Assembly: GCF_001955535.1 (NCBI RefSeq)
Contig: NZ_MPVN01000001.1
Span: forward strand, 1,612,001-1,676,000
DNA from: Paenibacillus sp. FSL H7-0326
GTDB taxonomy: Bacteria > Bacillota > Bacilli > Paenibacillales > Paenibacillaceae
Reading direction: 5' to 3'
Length of the DNA stretch: 64,000 nt
The position numbers were made by a program, and so were the translations under genes. This document shows positions 53,224 through 63,248 of the stretch, in pieces (the first letter of the stretch is position 1; every line of letters starts with the position of its first letter). The notes beneath the pieces were generated by a model. The model was not told the DNA's origin, made no database searches, and saw nothing but the letters and a program-made list of their open reading frames with translations.

Positions 53224-53997
53224 TTACCTGCGCAGCGCATTGGAGCTGACTACCCCATAACGGGACAGAAGTTTTCGTCCGATCAGTCCTACGATTCGAT
53301 CCGTGAGAAATCCCATGAGCCCCAGGCACAAGAGTCCAACAAAGATCCAGTCGGTGCGGAAGAAGAGGCGTGAGTTCCAGATCAGGTAACCCACTCCCTC
53401 ATTGGAAGCAATCATCTCTGCTCCAATAATCGCCATGAAGGAGGTCCCCATAGCTAACCGAATGCCTGTGAACATATAAGGCACGGTCGCTGGAACAATG
53501 ACATGAAGAACAATTTGCCACTCTGACGCCCCCATGCTTCTGGCTGAACGAATCTTATCCTCTTCCACAGACAGAACACCCGTGAGCGTATTCAGTGTGA
53601 CGATAAAAAAGGTTGCGTACAGAATGAGCATAATTTTGGACGTCTCCCCGATGCCAAACCAGACAAGGAACAGTGTAATGAAGGCAATCGGCGGAATGAA
53701 CCGGATAAAATTCAGAAACGGCTCGGCGAATAGCCGGATCGCATTCACCTTCCCAATGGTAATGCCTACGGGTATAGCCAGGAGACTGCCAAGAGTCCAG
53801 CCCAGAAGCACCCGGTACGAGCTGATTCCTATATATTGGAGCAGTGTACCATCCATGAACAGCTCATAACCGCCTTGCAGTGTATAGATTGGTCCCGGTA
53901 GAATTTCTGGTTCATATACAAGTGACAGCAGATGCCACAGGATGATAAGTGCGAACCAGAAGGTGATATGCAGTGCAGCTTTTTTATACTTGTTCAT
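53224..53997 (-). CDS. NitT/TauT-type ABC transporter permease (257 aa)
   Basis: This is an inner-membrane permease of the sulfonate, taurine, nitrate or pyrimidine importer class (SsuC/TauC-like). It has six helices. The EAA loop reads EEDKIRSARSMGASEWQIVL (about 144-163), then VIVPATVPYMFTGIRLAMGT and GAEMIASNEGVGYLIW. GGCGGAG precedes the ATG. It is the last gene of a five-gene minus-strand operon led by a MarR regulator and an arylsulfotransferase-like protein. Confidence 0.92.
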   Translation of the reverse strand: MNKYKKAALHITFWFALIILWHLLSLVYEPEILPGPIYTLQGGYELFMDGTLLQYIGISSYRVLLGWTLGSLLAIPVGITIGKVNAIRLFAEPFLNFIRFIPPIAFITLFLVWFGIGETSKIMLILYATFFIVTLNTLTGVLSVEEDKIRSARSMGASEWQIVLHVIVPATVPYMFTGIRLAMGTSFMAIIGAEMIASNEGVGYLIWNSRLFFRTDWIFVGLLCLGLMGFLTDRIVGLIGRKLLSRYGVVSSNALRR

Positions 53998-54024
53998 AAA
54001 AATCTCCGCCTTCCGATATCCGCT

Positions 54025-54801
54025 TTATTCATCAAAATGGGATTGAATTTGGTTATAGACTTCATGAAACTCAGGTGCAGACAGATCTCTAGGATAGGCA
54101 AAAGGGACATCATACACATCCGTAATTTTGGAGGAGGGACCTGCAGACATAATACCAATTCGCTGCCCAAGAAGCAGCGCTTCCTGAATATCATGTGTTA
54201 CAAAAATCACCGTCTTGTCTGTCTCCTGCCAGATCTTCACGAGCTCTCGCTGCATCGTTCGTCTCGTCATCGCATCCAGCGCACCAAAGGGTTCATCCAT
54301 CAGTAAAATAGCGGGGTCATTGGATAGAACTCTGGCCAGCTGAACTCTCTGCTTCATGCCGCCTGACAGCTCCCTGGGGAACTTGTGCTCATGGCCCGCA
54401 AGACCTACCATGGATATATATTGATCCGAAATTTGCTTGCGTGCTGCAGCCGGTATCCGCTTCATTCGAAGACCAAACTCCACATTCTCCCTCACCGTAA
54501 GCCAGGGGAACAGGGAAGAGTCCGCCTGCTGAAATACAACCGCACGATCCTGTCCCGGTCGTTCAACCTCTTTCTCCCCAACCTTGACCTGCCCTGATGT
54601 CTTGGACACGAATCCTGCGATCAGACTGAGCAAAGTAGATTTACCGCAGCCGCTTGGACCAAGCAGGATAAAGAATTCTCCTCCTTTGACGGTCAAATTA
54701 ACGTCCTGAATGATGTAATGGAGCTCCCCTTGAGCCTGTTGAGTAAAACTCTTATTAAGCTGCTCGATATAGATCTCATTGGCGCTTGCTGCTGCTCTCA
54801 T
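54025..54801 (-). CDS. NitT/TauT-type ABC transporter ATPase (258 aa)
   Basis: This is the ATPase of the same importer (SsuB/TauB-like). Walker A is GPSGCGKSTLLSLIAG (about 48), the signature is ELSGGMKQRVQLARVL, and Walker B is ILLMDEPFGALDAMTR, followed by VIFVTHDIQEALLLG. The ATG at 54801 follows AAGGAGGGG by 6 nt; a longer frame lacks a site. It lies 13 bp after the binding-protein stop. Confidence 0.93.
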   Translation of the reverse strand: MRAAASANEIYIEQLNKSFTQQAQGELHYIIQDVNLTVKGGEFFILLGPSGCGKSTLLSLIAGFVSKTSGQVKVGEKEVERPGQDRAVVFQQADSSLFPWLTVRENVEFGLRMKRIPAAARKQISDQYISMVGLAGHEHKFPRELSGGMKQRVQLARVLSNDPAILLMDEPFGALDAMTRRTMQRELVKIWQETDKTVIFVTHDIQEALLLGQRIGIMSAGPSSKITDVYDVPFAYPRDLSAPEFHEVYNQIQSHFDE

Positions 54802-54814
54802 ACGTATCCCCTCC

Positions 54815-55822
54815 TTATTCCACTTCAACCCGATCCGGAAAAGCGGTGCGAATCAGATCCAGATTTATCTTCTCTTTCAGATCAAAATCCGTTTCAATCG
54901 TACCCGAACCTATCATGTATTCCTTCTGTCCGACCAGTCCTTCATAGGCCTTCTCGCTAAACCCAACGTTCCATGGATTATTGGGCAGGTCCTTCAGCGT
55001 AGCTTCTCTCGGCTGCTTGACTTGCTCATACAGAATATCAGCCGTTTCATCGGGATTAGCTTGGGCGTATTTAGAAGCTTCGTCCAGCGCTTTTAGAAAA
55101 GCAACCATGCCTTCTTTGTTATTTTCCAGCACTTCATTGGATGCAATTAATCCCGTACCCAGCCGCACAGGCGTCTGTGACATATCTGTCAATACATGAG
55201 CTTCCTCCAGTGCGCTGAATTTCTCATTCAGCACAGCCCCGTATATCCAGGTTGCGTCAATTTCTCCTTTTTGAAGAGCTACATAAGCTTCGTCAAATGC
55301 CCCTTGGCCTATGAGCTCAACCTCGGATAAGGACACTCCATTCTCGGATAGATACACATCCCATAAGTAAGGAATAAAGGTACCTCTGGAGAAGCTCAGC
55401 TTCTTCCCCTTCAAATCCTCCGCACTCTTGATCTCATTGCGCACATAGAGCTTCCACTCCTTGGCGCCTTGATCGGTAGCGCTGCCTGAAGAAGCGAAGA
55501 TGGAGTAGTCTCCCTTGCTCACTGCATTAATAAGCGGATAATCCGCTCCAAAAGCAACATCTACCTGTTTAATGAAGAGCGAGTTAATTCCTTCTGCAGG
55601 TGTTGCAAAAGTGATAAGCTCTGCGTCAATCCCGTGTTTGTCGAAGATCCCCTTGCTCTTGGCCACACGAAATATCGGATTTGTTGAAATATCTGCAATT
55701 CGGAGCTTAAGCTTACTGCCTTGCCCTTCTGCAGAAGTTCCGCAGCCGCTAAGCAGTGAGACCGTAAGAACAAGGGCAGCAAGAAGGCTTACATAACGGA
55801 TGATCGCTCTCGATTTACTCAT
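54815..55822 (-). CDS. ABC transporter substrate-binding lipoprotein, SsuA/NMT1 type (335 aa)
   Basis: A lipoprotein signal with lipobox LLSGCGTS (Cys at about 27) leads to an NMT1/SsuA-like domain: LRIADISTNPIFRVAKSKGI, FGADYPLINAVSKGDYSIFA, then EDLKGKKLSFSRGTFIPYLW and EIDATWIYGAVLNEKF. It delivers an organosulfonate-like or similar small anion to the permease. Its ATG overlaps the end of the arylsulfotransferase-like gene by 8 bp, a sign of coupled translation. The actual ligand is unknown. Confidence 0.9.
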   Translation of the reverse strand: MSKSRAIIRYVSLLAALVLTVSLLSGCGTSAEGQGSKLKLRIADISTNPIFRVAKSKGIFDKHGIDAELITFATPAEGINSLFIKQVDVAFGADYPLINAVSKGDYSIFASSGSATDQGAKEWKLYVRNEIKSAEDLKGKKLSFSRGTFIPYLWDVYLSENGVSLSEVELIGQGAFDEAYVALQKGEIDATWIYGAVLNEKFSALEEAHVLTDMSQTPVRLGTGLIASNEVLENNKEGMVAFLKALDEASKYAQANPDETADILYEQVKQPREATLKDLPNNPWNVGFSEKAYEGLVGQKEYMIGSGTIETDFDLKEKINLDLIRTAFPDRVEVE

Positions 55823-57272
55823 TTTGATCCCCGTCCTTTCGCTGCGTGACTTCGTCCTGAGTCGCTACGCAGAAGGCTCCCTCACCATAGGATTCCGTTC
55901 CCAGTATTTCAACGGCACTGACCGCTCCTCTTGGAGCTGCACCAGGCAATCGGAAATCCGCGACATCCAGTGGAGCAATTTCCACTTCAACAGGCTGTTC
56001 GAGCTGGGGAACCCAGTGATAAGGAACTCGGTAAGCGCGATAAACCATATTGGCATTTATTTTATTTTTGTATGGAGAGATGTACTCCCACACAATCTCA
56101 TGCTCTCGTGTGACTTCAAAGATTCGGCCATCTGCTCCTTCGGTAATAAGCGTATTTCCATTCGGAAGGCGCTGGGCGGAGCTGATATAGGGGCTGTAGA
56201 ACCGGTAAGCATCAAGAGGTACAATATATCCTGCCTCTGCCGGTGTATACTGCCATTCAATTTCGAGCGTAAGCGGGTTGATCTCAAGAATTCGGGAGTA
56301 GTCACGACGTGCTACCTTTACGCCGTCCGGTGCTTCCGGGTTCGGAGCTCCGAAGCCGGCCCAGCCCCCGTTATCGAACACAAGAATATTTCCTTCTCCA
56401 GGCAATCCTTGAGGTATCAGATGAGCATGGTGCTGTCCAATGATCCATCCGATCTGCTTAAGCTCCTCTGTCCCATAGTCAGGTCCCAGCTTCCATACGA
56501 TGCTGCCTGTCTTCTTATCCGTAATGGCGATAATATTCGTCTCCCGCGCATCCCATATAATATTATCCGGATGGAATCGTTCATCGCCCGCATCGTAGTG
56601 CTTATTAGGTCCTAGAACCGATGCTGAATTGATATGCATCCAGTCTCCGGCATGACTACCAAAGCCTCGGGAGTTCGGATCGCGGTAAAGTGATCTTTTG
56701 GCATCCTCATCGAATCCGAGCTCTTCAAAGTGGTCGCTCACTGACCATTCCCATACGATGTTTCCTTCCCAGTCCACTTCAATAATGATGTCATCCAGCA
56801 GCTCCTTATCAGATATTTCTGGGCGGTGTACGTTCTTGTGAGCGAGAATGATCGTATTGCCGGAGTCTATCTTCGGCTCCTGACCAGGGACATAATAGCC
56901 TACCGGATTCCCTTCGCGCTGGTAATCATGATGCTGGCGAGCCATCCACTCTCCTTCATGACCTGGATCCTCAATCCACTCCTGCCGATCAAACTTCCAG
57001 ACAATATTGCCATCCCAGTCGACCTGGACCAGATTTGCTTCATCCTGAAATCCGTATTTTGGATCTCTTTCCTTCGTGCTTCCCAGCACATATCCGCCTG
57101 GAAAAAGCTTGTTCGGAAATCCTCTTAATCCCTTCCACAGCCGCACTTCTCTGCCGTTCATATCAATAAGCATTGCTCCCGTATCTGCTGCTTGAAAAAT
57201 CGTGTACCCGCCCCATGCCTTCTCTGGCAAATATACCGTTGCCCCTGTTGGATAAATCGTTGGATGTCCCAT
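55815..57272 (-). CDS. Arylsulfotransferase (ASST)-like beta-propeller protein (485 aa)
   Basis: A repeated beta-propeller pattern ending in VxWxD/DxxGNIVWxF/EW is seen many times (VDWDGNIVWKFDRQ, VDWEGNIVWEWSVSDHFEEL, GSIVWKLGPDYG, LEIEWQYTPA, HEIVWEYISPY). The catalytic-type HHDYQREGN and IGQHHAHLIPQGLPGEGNIL with FDNGG match the arylsulfotransferase superfamily. No signal peptide is visible, unlike periplasmic AssT. The start at 57272 is placed 8 nt after AGGGGAG. Likely PAPS-independent sulfate transfer between phenols, or a related reaction. Cotranscription with a sulfonate-type importer suggests sulfur or aromatic-sulfate metabolism. Confidence 0.8.
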   Translation of the reverse strand: MGHPTIYPTGATVYLPEKAWGGYTIFQAADTGAMLIDMNGREVRLWKGLRGFPNKLFPGGYVLGSTKERDPKYGFQDEANLVQVDWDGNIVWKFDRQEWIEDPGHEGEWMARQHHDYQREGNPVGYYVPGQEPKIDSGNTIILAHKNVHRPEISDKELLDDIIIEVDWEGNIVWEWSVSDHFEELGFDEDAKRSLYRDPNSRGFGSHAGDWMHINSASVLGPNKHYDAGDERFHPDNIIWDARETNIIAITDKKTGSIVWKLGPDYGTEELKQIGWIIGQHHAHLIPQGLPGEGNILVFDNGGWAGFGAPNPEAPDGVKVARRDYSRILEINPLTLEIEWQYTPAEAGYIVPLDAYRFYSPYISSAQRLPNGNTLITEGADGRIFEVTREHEIVWEYISPYKNKINANMVYRAYRVPYHWVPQLEQPVEVEIAPLDVADFRLPGAAPRGAVSAVEILGTESYGEGAFCVATQDEVTQRKDGDQNE

Positions 57273-57343
57273 ATTCATTTCTCCCCTCATATTTGTGGTT
57301 TAACTAGCAAAGGATCATATAATTGCAGCAATTCTTATTATTT

Positions 57344-57901
57344 TTAGTAGGATATAAATCGGTTGGGTCTGTCTAATTCACTGTCTGATTGACTCTCTGA
57401 CTCATTCACTGATTTAGCGGTTGTCTGATTCACGGACGCTTCTATCCGTTTAATCACATTGTCTGACAACCCCTCTACCTGTACATTCAGTCGGTTCAGA
57501 AAAGTGACAGCAGACTTAAGCTCCTCGTTTGTAAAGCATCCAAAAATCTCATCAATGATAATGGAGCCGCTATCCTTGTTCCGCATGATCATTTCCCTAC
57601 CCGATGGAGTAATTCCGAGAACTACAGATCTCCGGTCGGTATCACTCCGCTTGCGTATGGCAAAGCCACTTGCCTCCAGCTTGTCACATAAGGCAGTCAC
57701 CGCTCCTGAGGTAAAATCAAGCTGCTCTGCAAGTTCTCCAAGCCGCTGATCACCTTCACGCAAGACCGTATTCAGGATAAGAATACCTGGGAGGGATATG
57801 CCTTCCACCGATACCTTGTCTCTCTCCTTCACAAATCTTCGTACCACTTTGCGGAACAAATAATCGACTTCTTCCAGCAGAATCCAATCCTTCTCCTGCA
57901 T
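57344..57901 (-). CDS. MarR family transcriptional regulator (185 aa)
   Basis: A winged-helix regulator. The core reads RLGELAEQLDFTSGAVTALC, DKLEASGFAIRKRSDTDRRS and VVLGITPSGREMI (about 57-110), with dimerisation helices at both ends. The last about 20 residues are a Ser/Glu/Gln-rich tail. AAAGGAG precedes the ATG. It heads the operon with the ASST-like and ABC genes (53 bp or more to the next start) and so probably represses it in response to an aromatic or sulfated ligand. A long leader with a terminator precedes it. Confidence 0.9.
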   Translation of the reverse strand: MQEKDWILLEEVDYLFRKVVRRFVKERDKVSVEGISLPGILILNTVLREGDQRLGELAEQLDFTSGAVTALCDKLEASGFAIRKRSDTDRRSVVLGITPSGREMIMRNKDSGSIIIDEIFGCFTNEELKSAVTFLNRLNVQVEGLSDNVIKRIEASVNQTTAKSVNESESQSDSELDRPNRFISY

Positions 57902-58173
57902 ATCGCTCCTTTCAGGTGCATACCATGGAATGCAAAAAGGCCCCTAGCACCTCTTCACGCATGCATTCGCATCACGAAGAAAGAGATGGTTAGGAGCCTT
58001 TGGTTGGTCCAATCGGCTGACCGTTATGTATTCAGTTAATTAGGCATATGGTATGAATCAAATGTTGATCTTTCGCTTCATACCAAATGCTTCAGTATTA
58101 AAATAACGATTGCTTAATTAATGAACATTTACTTAATGACCTCTCATTTAATGAGTTGTGGTGTAAATGTCTT
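57902..58173 (-). promoter_or_regulatory. Long structured leader of the marR-ASST-ABC operon
   Basis: About 270 nt between the predicted start of transcription and marR. From 5' to 3' it contains ACATTTAC/GTAAATGT enclosing the palindrome CTCATTAAATGAG, a GGTATGAA/TTCATACC hairpin, and then a strong terminator-like hairpin immediately before the gene. The layout is that of an attenuated leader. I do not recognise the class: no T-box, S-box or TPP consensus is seen. Confidence 0.5.
57935..58001 (-). terminator. Terminator-like hairpin directly before marR
   Basis: AAGGCTCCTAACC and GGTGCTAGGGGCCTT type arms (with TCTTC/GAAGA inside) form a long hairpin, followed by TTTTTGC on the minus strand. 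It lies 34 bp before the marR start and downstream of the operon promoter. Confidence 0.7.
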
Positions 58174-58179
58174 GTTGCA

Positions 58180-58208
58180 AGATTAAACCAATTAATCCAA
58201 CCTGTCAA
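58180..58208 (-). promoter_or_regulatory. Sigma-A promoter of the marR-ASST-ABC operon
   Basis: The minus strand reads TTGACA, a 17-nt spacer and TAATCT. The palindromic CTCATTAAATGAG downstream is a candidate MarR operator. Confidence 0.72.
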
Positions 58209-58369
58209 GTATGTTTTTATATAAAAAAGCCTTGAACTCAGAATTGCGGTAGAATTCGTTTGAATTTGAGAAAGAAGCAATCAACATCATAAATGAATAT
58301 ACGAATGGGCCTAGGATCCGCCGAGTGTTTCGTGCGCTCGGTCTTACGGCAGCTTCTTTCTATTTTCAG

Positions 58370-58618
58370 CTACTGCTTAATATTTTTTAACTGCTTTTGT
58401 AAATCAAAATTATCGGGCTTAGGAAGATAAGCCCACTTTTCTCCATTTTGAATCCATTCTTTTAGATAACCCTCGTAGGTATATCCTTGATCATCATCGT
58501 GAAAGCCAAACTCAAATCCACAGCATGGGCAAACGATGAATGACTTCTCTCCAGTTTCATATATGGGAGGGTCCTCCAGTTTGTTGTATCCACAAACAAG
58601 ACAAGTGTATGTATTCAT
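58370..58618 (-). CDS. CPCC-type cysteine-rich zinc ribbon protein (82 aa)
   Basis: A small protein with two Cys pairs, YTCLVCGYNKL and FIVCPCCGFEFGFHDDD, and a helical tail ending QKQLKNIKQ. This is the CPCC domain, which probably binds zinc in a rubredoxin-like knuckle. These proteins are widespread, often near toxin or recombination hot spots, but their function is unknown. AAGG precedes the ATG. It lies beside the tandem repeats. Confidence 0.75.
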   Translation of the reverse strand: MNTYTCLVCGYNKLEDPPIYETGEKSFIVCPCCGFEFGFHDDDQGYTYEGYLKEWIQNGEKWAYLPKPDNFDLQKQLKNIKQ

Positions 58619-58731
58619 GTTTATACCTTCTCACTAATTTATTTGGAGCCTGTTTCTTTAAGATAATACTTCACTCCAATCTTAACTAGTATATACGTTA
58701 CTTTAGAAAAAGGATTGTCGCCACATGCCTT

Positions 58732-59755
58732 GCCTGCATCTATTCCGGGAATCAGCAGACAACTTACGATCCGAACCCACATTTACCTCGCAGCACTACT
58801 TACAAAAAAAGGCCAGAGCTTCTCATACTTGTGACTCTGGCCTCACCCCCGCCCCCCCATACAAGGGGATGCGATGATGTTTTGAGGTTTCCCTCCAGCG
58901 ATTAGCGGAGAGGTGATTGTGGAGAGAGGAAGCGTCAGCGCTCGTTTTTTGGCTGCTGATTCCTTCCTTGCCTGGAGTATAATCCGGGAATCAGCAGACA
59001 ACTTACGATCCGAACCCACATTCACCTCGCAGCCCTACTTACAAAACAAGGCCAGAGCTTCGCATACTTGCGGCTCTGGCCTCACCCCCGCCCCCCCATA
59101 AAAGGGGATGCGAAGGTGCCTTTGAGGTTTGCCTCCAGCGATTAGCGGAGAGGTGATTGTGGAGAGAGGAAGCGTCAGCGCTCGTTTTTTGGCTGCTGAT
59201 TCCTTCCTTGCCTGGATATAATCCGGGAATCAGCAGACAACTTACGATCCGAACCCACATTCACCTCGCAGCCCTACTTACAAAAACAAGGCCAGAGCTT
59301 CGCATACTTGCGACTCTGGCCTTCAACCCCTCCCCCATAAAAGGGGATGCGATGATGTTTTGAGGTTTCCCTCCAGCGATTAGCGAAGAGGTGATTGTGG
59401 AGAGAGGAAGCGTCAGCGCTCGTTTTTTGTCTGCTGATTCCTTCCTTGCCTGCATCTATTCCGGGAATCAGCAGACAACTTACGATCCGAACCCACATTT
59501 ACCTCGCAGCCCTACTAACAAAAAAAAGGCCAGAGCTTCGCATACTTGCGGCTCTGGCCCCCACCCCCGCCTCCCAACAAAAGGGGATGCGATGATGTTT
59601 TGAGGTTTCCCTCCAGCGATTAGCGGAGAGGTGATTGTGGAGAGAGGAAGCGTCAGCGCTCGTTTTTTGGCTGCTGATTCCTTCCTTGCCTGGAGTATAA
59701 TCCGGGAATCAGCAGACAACTTACGATCCGAACCCACATTCACCTCGCAGCGCCC
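58732..59755. repeat. Tandem array of a 239-bp repeat (about 4.3 copies)
   Basis: The marker ATCAGCAGAC begins at 58751, 58990, 59229, 59467 and 59708, giving periods of 239, 239, 238 and 241 bp. Each unit contains an 11-bp inverted repeat (CTGCTGATTCC/GGAATCAGCAG) and a terminator-like hairpin (GGCCAGAGC/GCTCTGGCC) followed by a T-run on the minus strand. A conserved GAGAGGTGATTGTGGAGAGA segment is shared. Indels shift the frame between copies, so the short open frames are not convincing genes. Confidence 0.9.
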
Positions 59756-59799
59756 TTAGCTGGAGTAAATTATGTTCAGTTTTTTCAAAACCTCAACTC

Positions 59800-61317
<1,518 letters not shown>

Positions 61318-61344
61318 TTATGCCAACTCCTTAAATTAATTTAA

Positions 61345-61467
61345 TTATTAATCCTTTAAGTAACTCATAATTCCCTCTTTTATTAAAATCCAAATAAAAC
61401 TTAAATGCAATAACAATTTTGAATTTTATAAAATATAATTGAATTTATTTAATAGTTAATCCTATAA
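61345..61467. promoter_or_regulatory. Divergent promoters and shared operator-like motif (abfA / ArsR-type regulator)
   Basis: The abfA promoter on the minus strand is TTGCAT-N17-TTTAAT (61382-61410). The regulator promoter is TTGAAT-N18-TATAAT (61439-61468). The motif TTAATCCT preceded by AT-rich bases occurs twice, at 61345-61359 (abfA leader) and 61452-61467 (regulator promoter), and is a candidate operator for the divergent regulator. Confidence 0.55.
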
Positions 61468-61512
61468 TAAGAGTTAAGAATTAATCAACGGATTCAGGAG
61501 CGAATAGAACTT

Positions 61513-62418
61513 ATGATAAGAGCAAATGCTGAGGATAAATGGCTTCCTCTGTATGAAGCGTTAGCCAGCGGTGTCCGGCTATCCATCATCCGGCTTCTTG
61601 CAGAGCAGCCTATGAATATTAAGGAGCTTGCTGCCTCTCTAGACTTAAGCAGTGCAATTGTAACCAGCCACGTCCGCAAACTGCAGGATGTCGGTATTGT
61701 TGAATCCAAAATGATTCGCAAGGATGGCGGAACACATAAGATCAATTCTCTGGCCGTCGATTGGATTGAGATTGTGATGCCGAATAAGGTTCAGCAGCTA
61801 GCACGCAAGTATAAGGAAACCTCTATTCCGATTGGGCATTATACCGAGTTTGAGGTGTATCCGACCTGTGGATTGTCAACAACAGAAAAAGTCATTGGAC
61901 AGTATGATGATCCGCGTTATTTTCTCGATCCCGAACGTGTGAATGCACACATCTTATGGTTTGGCCGAGGATATGTAGAATATAAAATCCCTAATTACCT
62001 GCTGCAAAACGAGCATATAACAGAGATTGAAATTTCATTTGAGATCGGTTCTGAGGCTCCTGGCGTTAACCCCAATTGGCCTTCTGACATTTCCTTTACT
62101 TTAAACGGCATACCGCTCGGAAAATGGACAAGCCCCGGAGACTCGGGACATGGCAGAGGTGTCTTCACACCGGAATGGTGGCATGATGAAGTGAATCAAT
62201 ATGGACTCTTGAAGGTCATTCGCATCACAAACGAGGCTACTTTTATTGATGGACAACGCATGTCGGAGATGACCATACAAGATATTCCGATAGAACGTAA
62301 TCAATGGACATTCCGTCTAGCTGTTGAACAGGACGCGAAGCATGTCGGTGGATTAACATTATACGGTGAAGGCTTCGGTAATTATAATCAGAACATCATT
62401 CTGAGACTTTACCACTAA
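61513..62418 (+). CDS. ArsR-type regulator with a large C-terminal sensor-like domain (301 aa)
   Basis: The N-terminal winged helix reads LYEALASGVRLSIIRLLAEQ, PMNIKELAASLDLSSAIVTS and HVRKLQDVGIVESK (about 13-66). The C-terminal 200 residues are beta-rich and Trp/Gly-rich (VEYKIPNYLLQNEHITEIEI, PNWPSDISFTLNGIPLGKWT, GRGVFTPEWWHDEVNQYGLL). They resemble a jelly-roll carbohydrate-binding fold, so direct sugar sensing is plausible. AGGAG lies 12 nt before the ATG. It is divergent from abfA, which it probably regulates. Confidence 0.75.
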   Translation: MIRANAEDKWLPLYEALASGVRLSIIRLLAEQPMNIKELAASLDLSSAIVTSHVRKLQDVGIVESKMIRKDGGTHKINSLAVDWIEIVMPNKVQQLARKYKETSIPIGHYTEFEVYPTCGLSTTEKVIGQYDDPRYFLDPERVNAHILWFGRGYVEYKIPNYLLQNEHITEIEISFEIGSEAPGVNPNWPSDISFTLNGIPLGKWTSPGDSGHGRGVFTPEWWHDEVNQYGLLKVIRITNEATFIDGQRMSEMTIQDIPIERNQWTFRLAVEQDAKHVGGLTLYGEGFGNYNQNIILRLYH

Positions 62419-62447
62419 AAAAAGCCTCTTCCGCCAGGAAGAGGCTT
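62417..62447 (-). terminator. Terminator of the NlpC/P60 gene
   Basis: AAGCCTCTTCC and GGAAGAGGCTT with a 4-nt loop; the minus strand continues TTTTTTT. It begins at the stop codon of the convergent regulator gene and can serve both. Confidence 0.88.
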
Positions 62448-62462
62448 GTCTTAGATATTATA

Positions 62463-63248
62463 TTACAGCGCGCTGCCGCCATACAGGAAGCGGTATTCCC
62501 AATGCTTGCCTTTGTAAGTATCGACTTTAACACCGCCGGATTCCGTAGAGTACGTATGAAGCATTTTGCCATTACCCAGGTAAATCGCGACATGCGTAAT
62601 TCTTGCTGAACTCTTATTGATTCCGGAGTACGAGGATTTGCTCGAACCTTTGTAAGACATGAAGAACATCAGGTCACCGCGTTTCAGAGAAGAAATGCTG
62701 GATTTTGCATTCCCTTTGTTCTTAACATATGTTCCTTGTTGACGAGAATCCGCTGGAAGCGTAATACCCGCTCCATCCATGAATGCACGTCTTACAAAAG
62801 AAGAACAGTCAAATGTCTTGGTGCTGCTGCGTGGTGCACCGAACTCATAAGGCGTTCCAAGGTATTTCTCACCTGCGTCGATCACTTTCTCCACAGTTTT
62901 TGAACTTGTGCTGTTCGCAGAGACGCTGCCGCCGCTAGAAGAACTGCCGCTGCTTACTGTCTTTGTATATTTAGAAGAAGAAGAAATATATCCTGTGTTT
63001 CCTTTTGTATCTTTGACTTTAAGCCAGCTGGATCCAGATGTTCCAAGAACAGATACGGTTTCTCCCTTTTTCAGCATGCGAATGACGGATGAAGAAGTGG
63101 TTGCTTTCTCTCTCAGGTTAACACCGTAGAGTACTTCCTTAGTTGTTGTAGCTGCATAAGCCTGGCTTGAGAATACAGGCATGCTCACTGAGCCGAACAT
63201 TAATGCTGATGCTATAGTTGCAGTTAGTATCTTTTTTGTAACCTTCAT
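62463..63248 (-). CDS. Secreted SH3b-NlpC/P60 peptidoglycan hydrolase (261 aa)
   Basis: A signal peptide (cleavage near QAYAA, about 33) precedes an SH3b domain (VNLREKATTSSSVIRMLKKG and GSSWLKVKDTKGNTGYIS, about 43-90). A Ser/Gly linker leads to an NlpC/P60 D,L-endopeptidase domain (about 118-261). The catalytic Cys is in KTFDCSSFVRRAF (about 152), His in ARITHVAIYLGNG (about 220) and the third polar residue in MLHTYS. It cleaves gamma-D-Glu-meso-DAP bonds. AGGAGG precedes the ATG. A structured leader precedes the gene. Confidence 0.93.
   Translation of the reverse strand: MKVTKKILTATIASALMFGSVSMPVFSSQAYAATTTKEVLYGVNLREKATTSSSVIRMLKKGETVSVLGTSGSSWLKVKDTKGNTGYISSSSKYTKTVSSGSSSSGGSVSANSTSSKTVEKVIDAGEKYLGTPYEFGAPRSSTKTFDCSSFVRRAFMDGAGITLPADSRQQGTYVKNKGNAKSSISSLKRGDLMFFMSYKGSSKSSYSGINKSSARITHVAIYLGNGKMLHTYSTESGGVKVDTYKGKHWEYRFLYGGSAL

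Noticed and set aside
58843..59743. Overlapping short frames (60-87 codons) on both strands within the tandem repeats
   Set aside because: The period is not a multiple of three, indels shift frames between copies, and conservation is at the nucleotide level.
58732..59755. CRISPR array
   Set aside because: Unit length is about 239 bp with near-identical full units; there are no short repeats with unique spacers and no cas genes.
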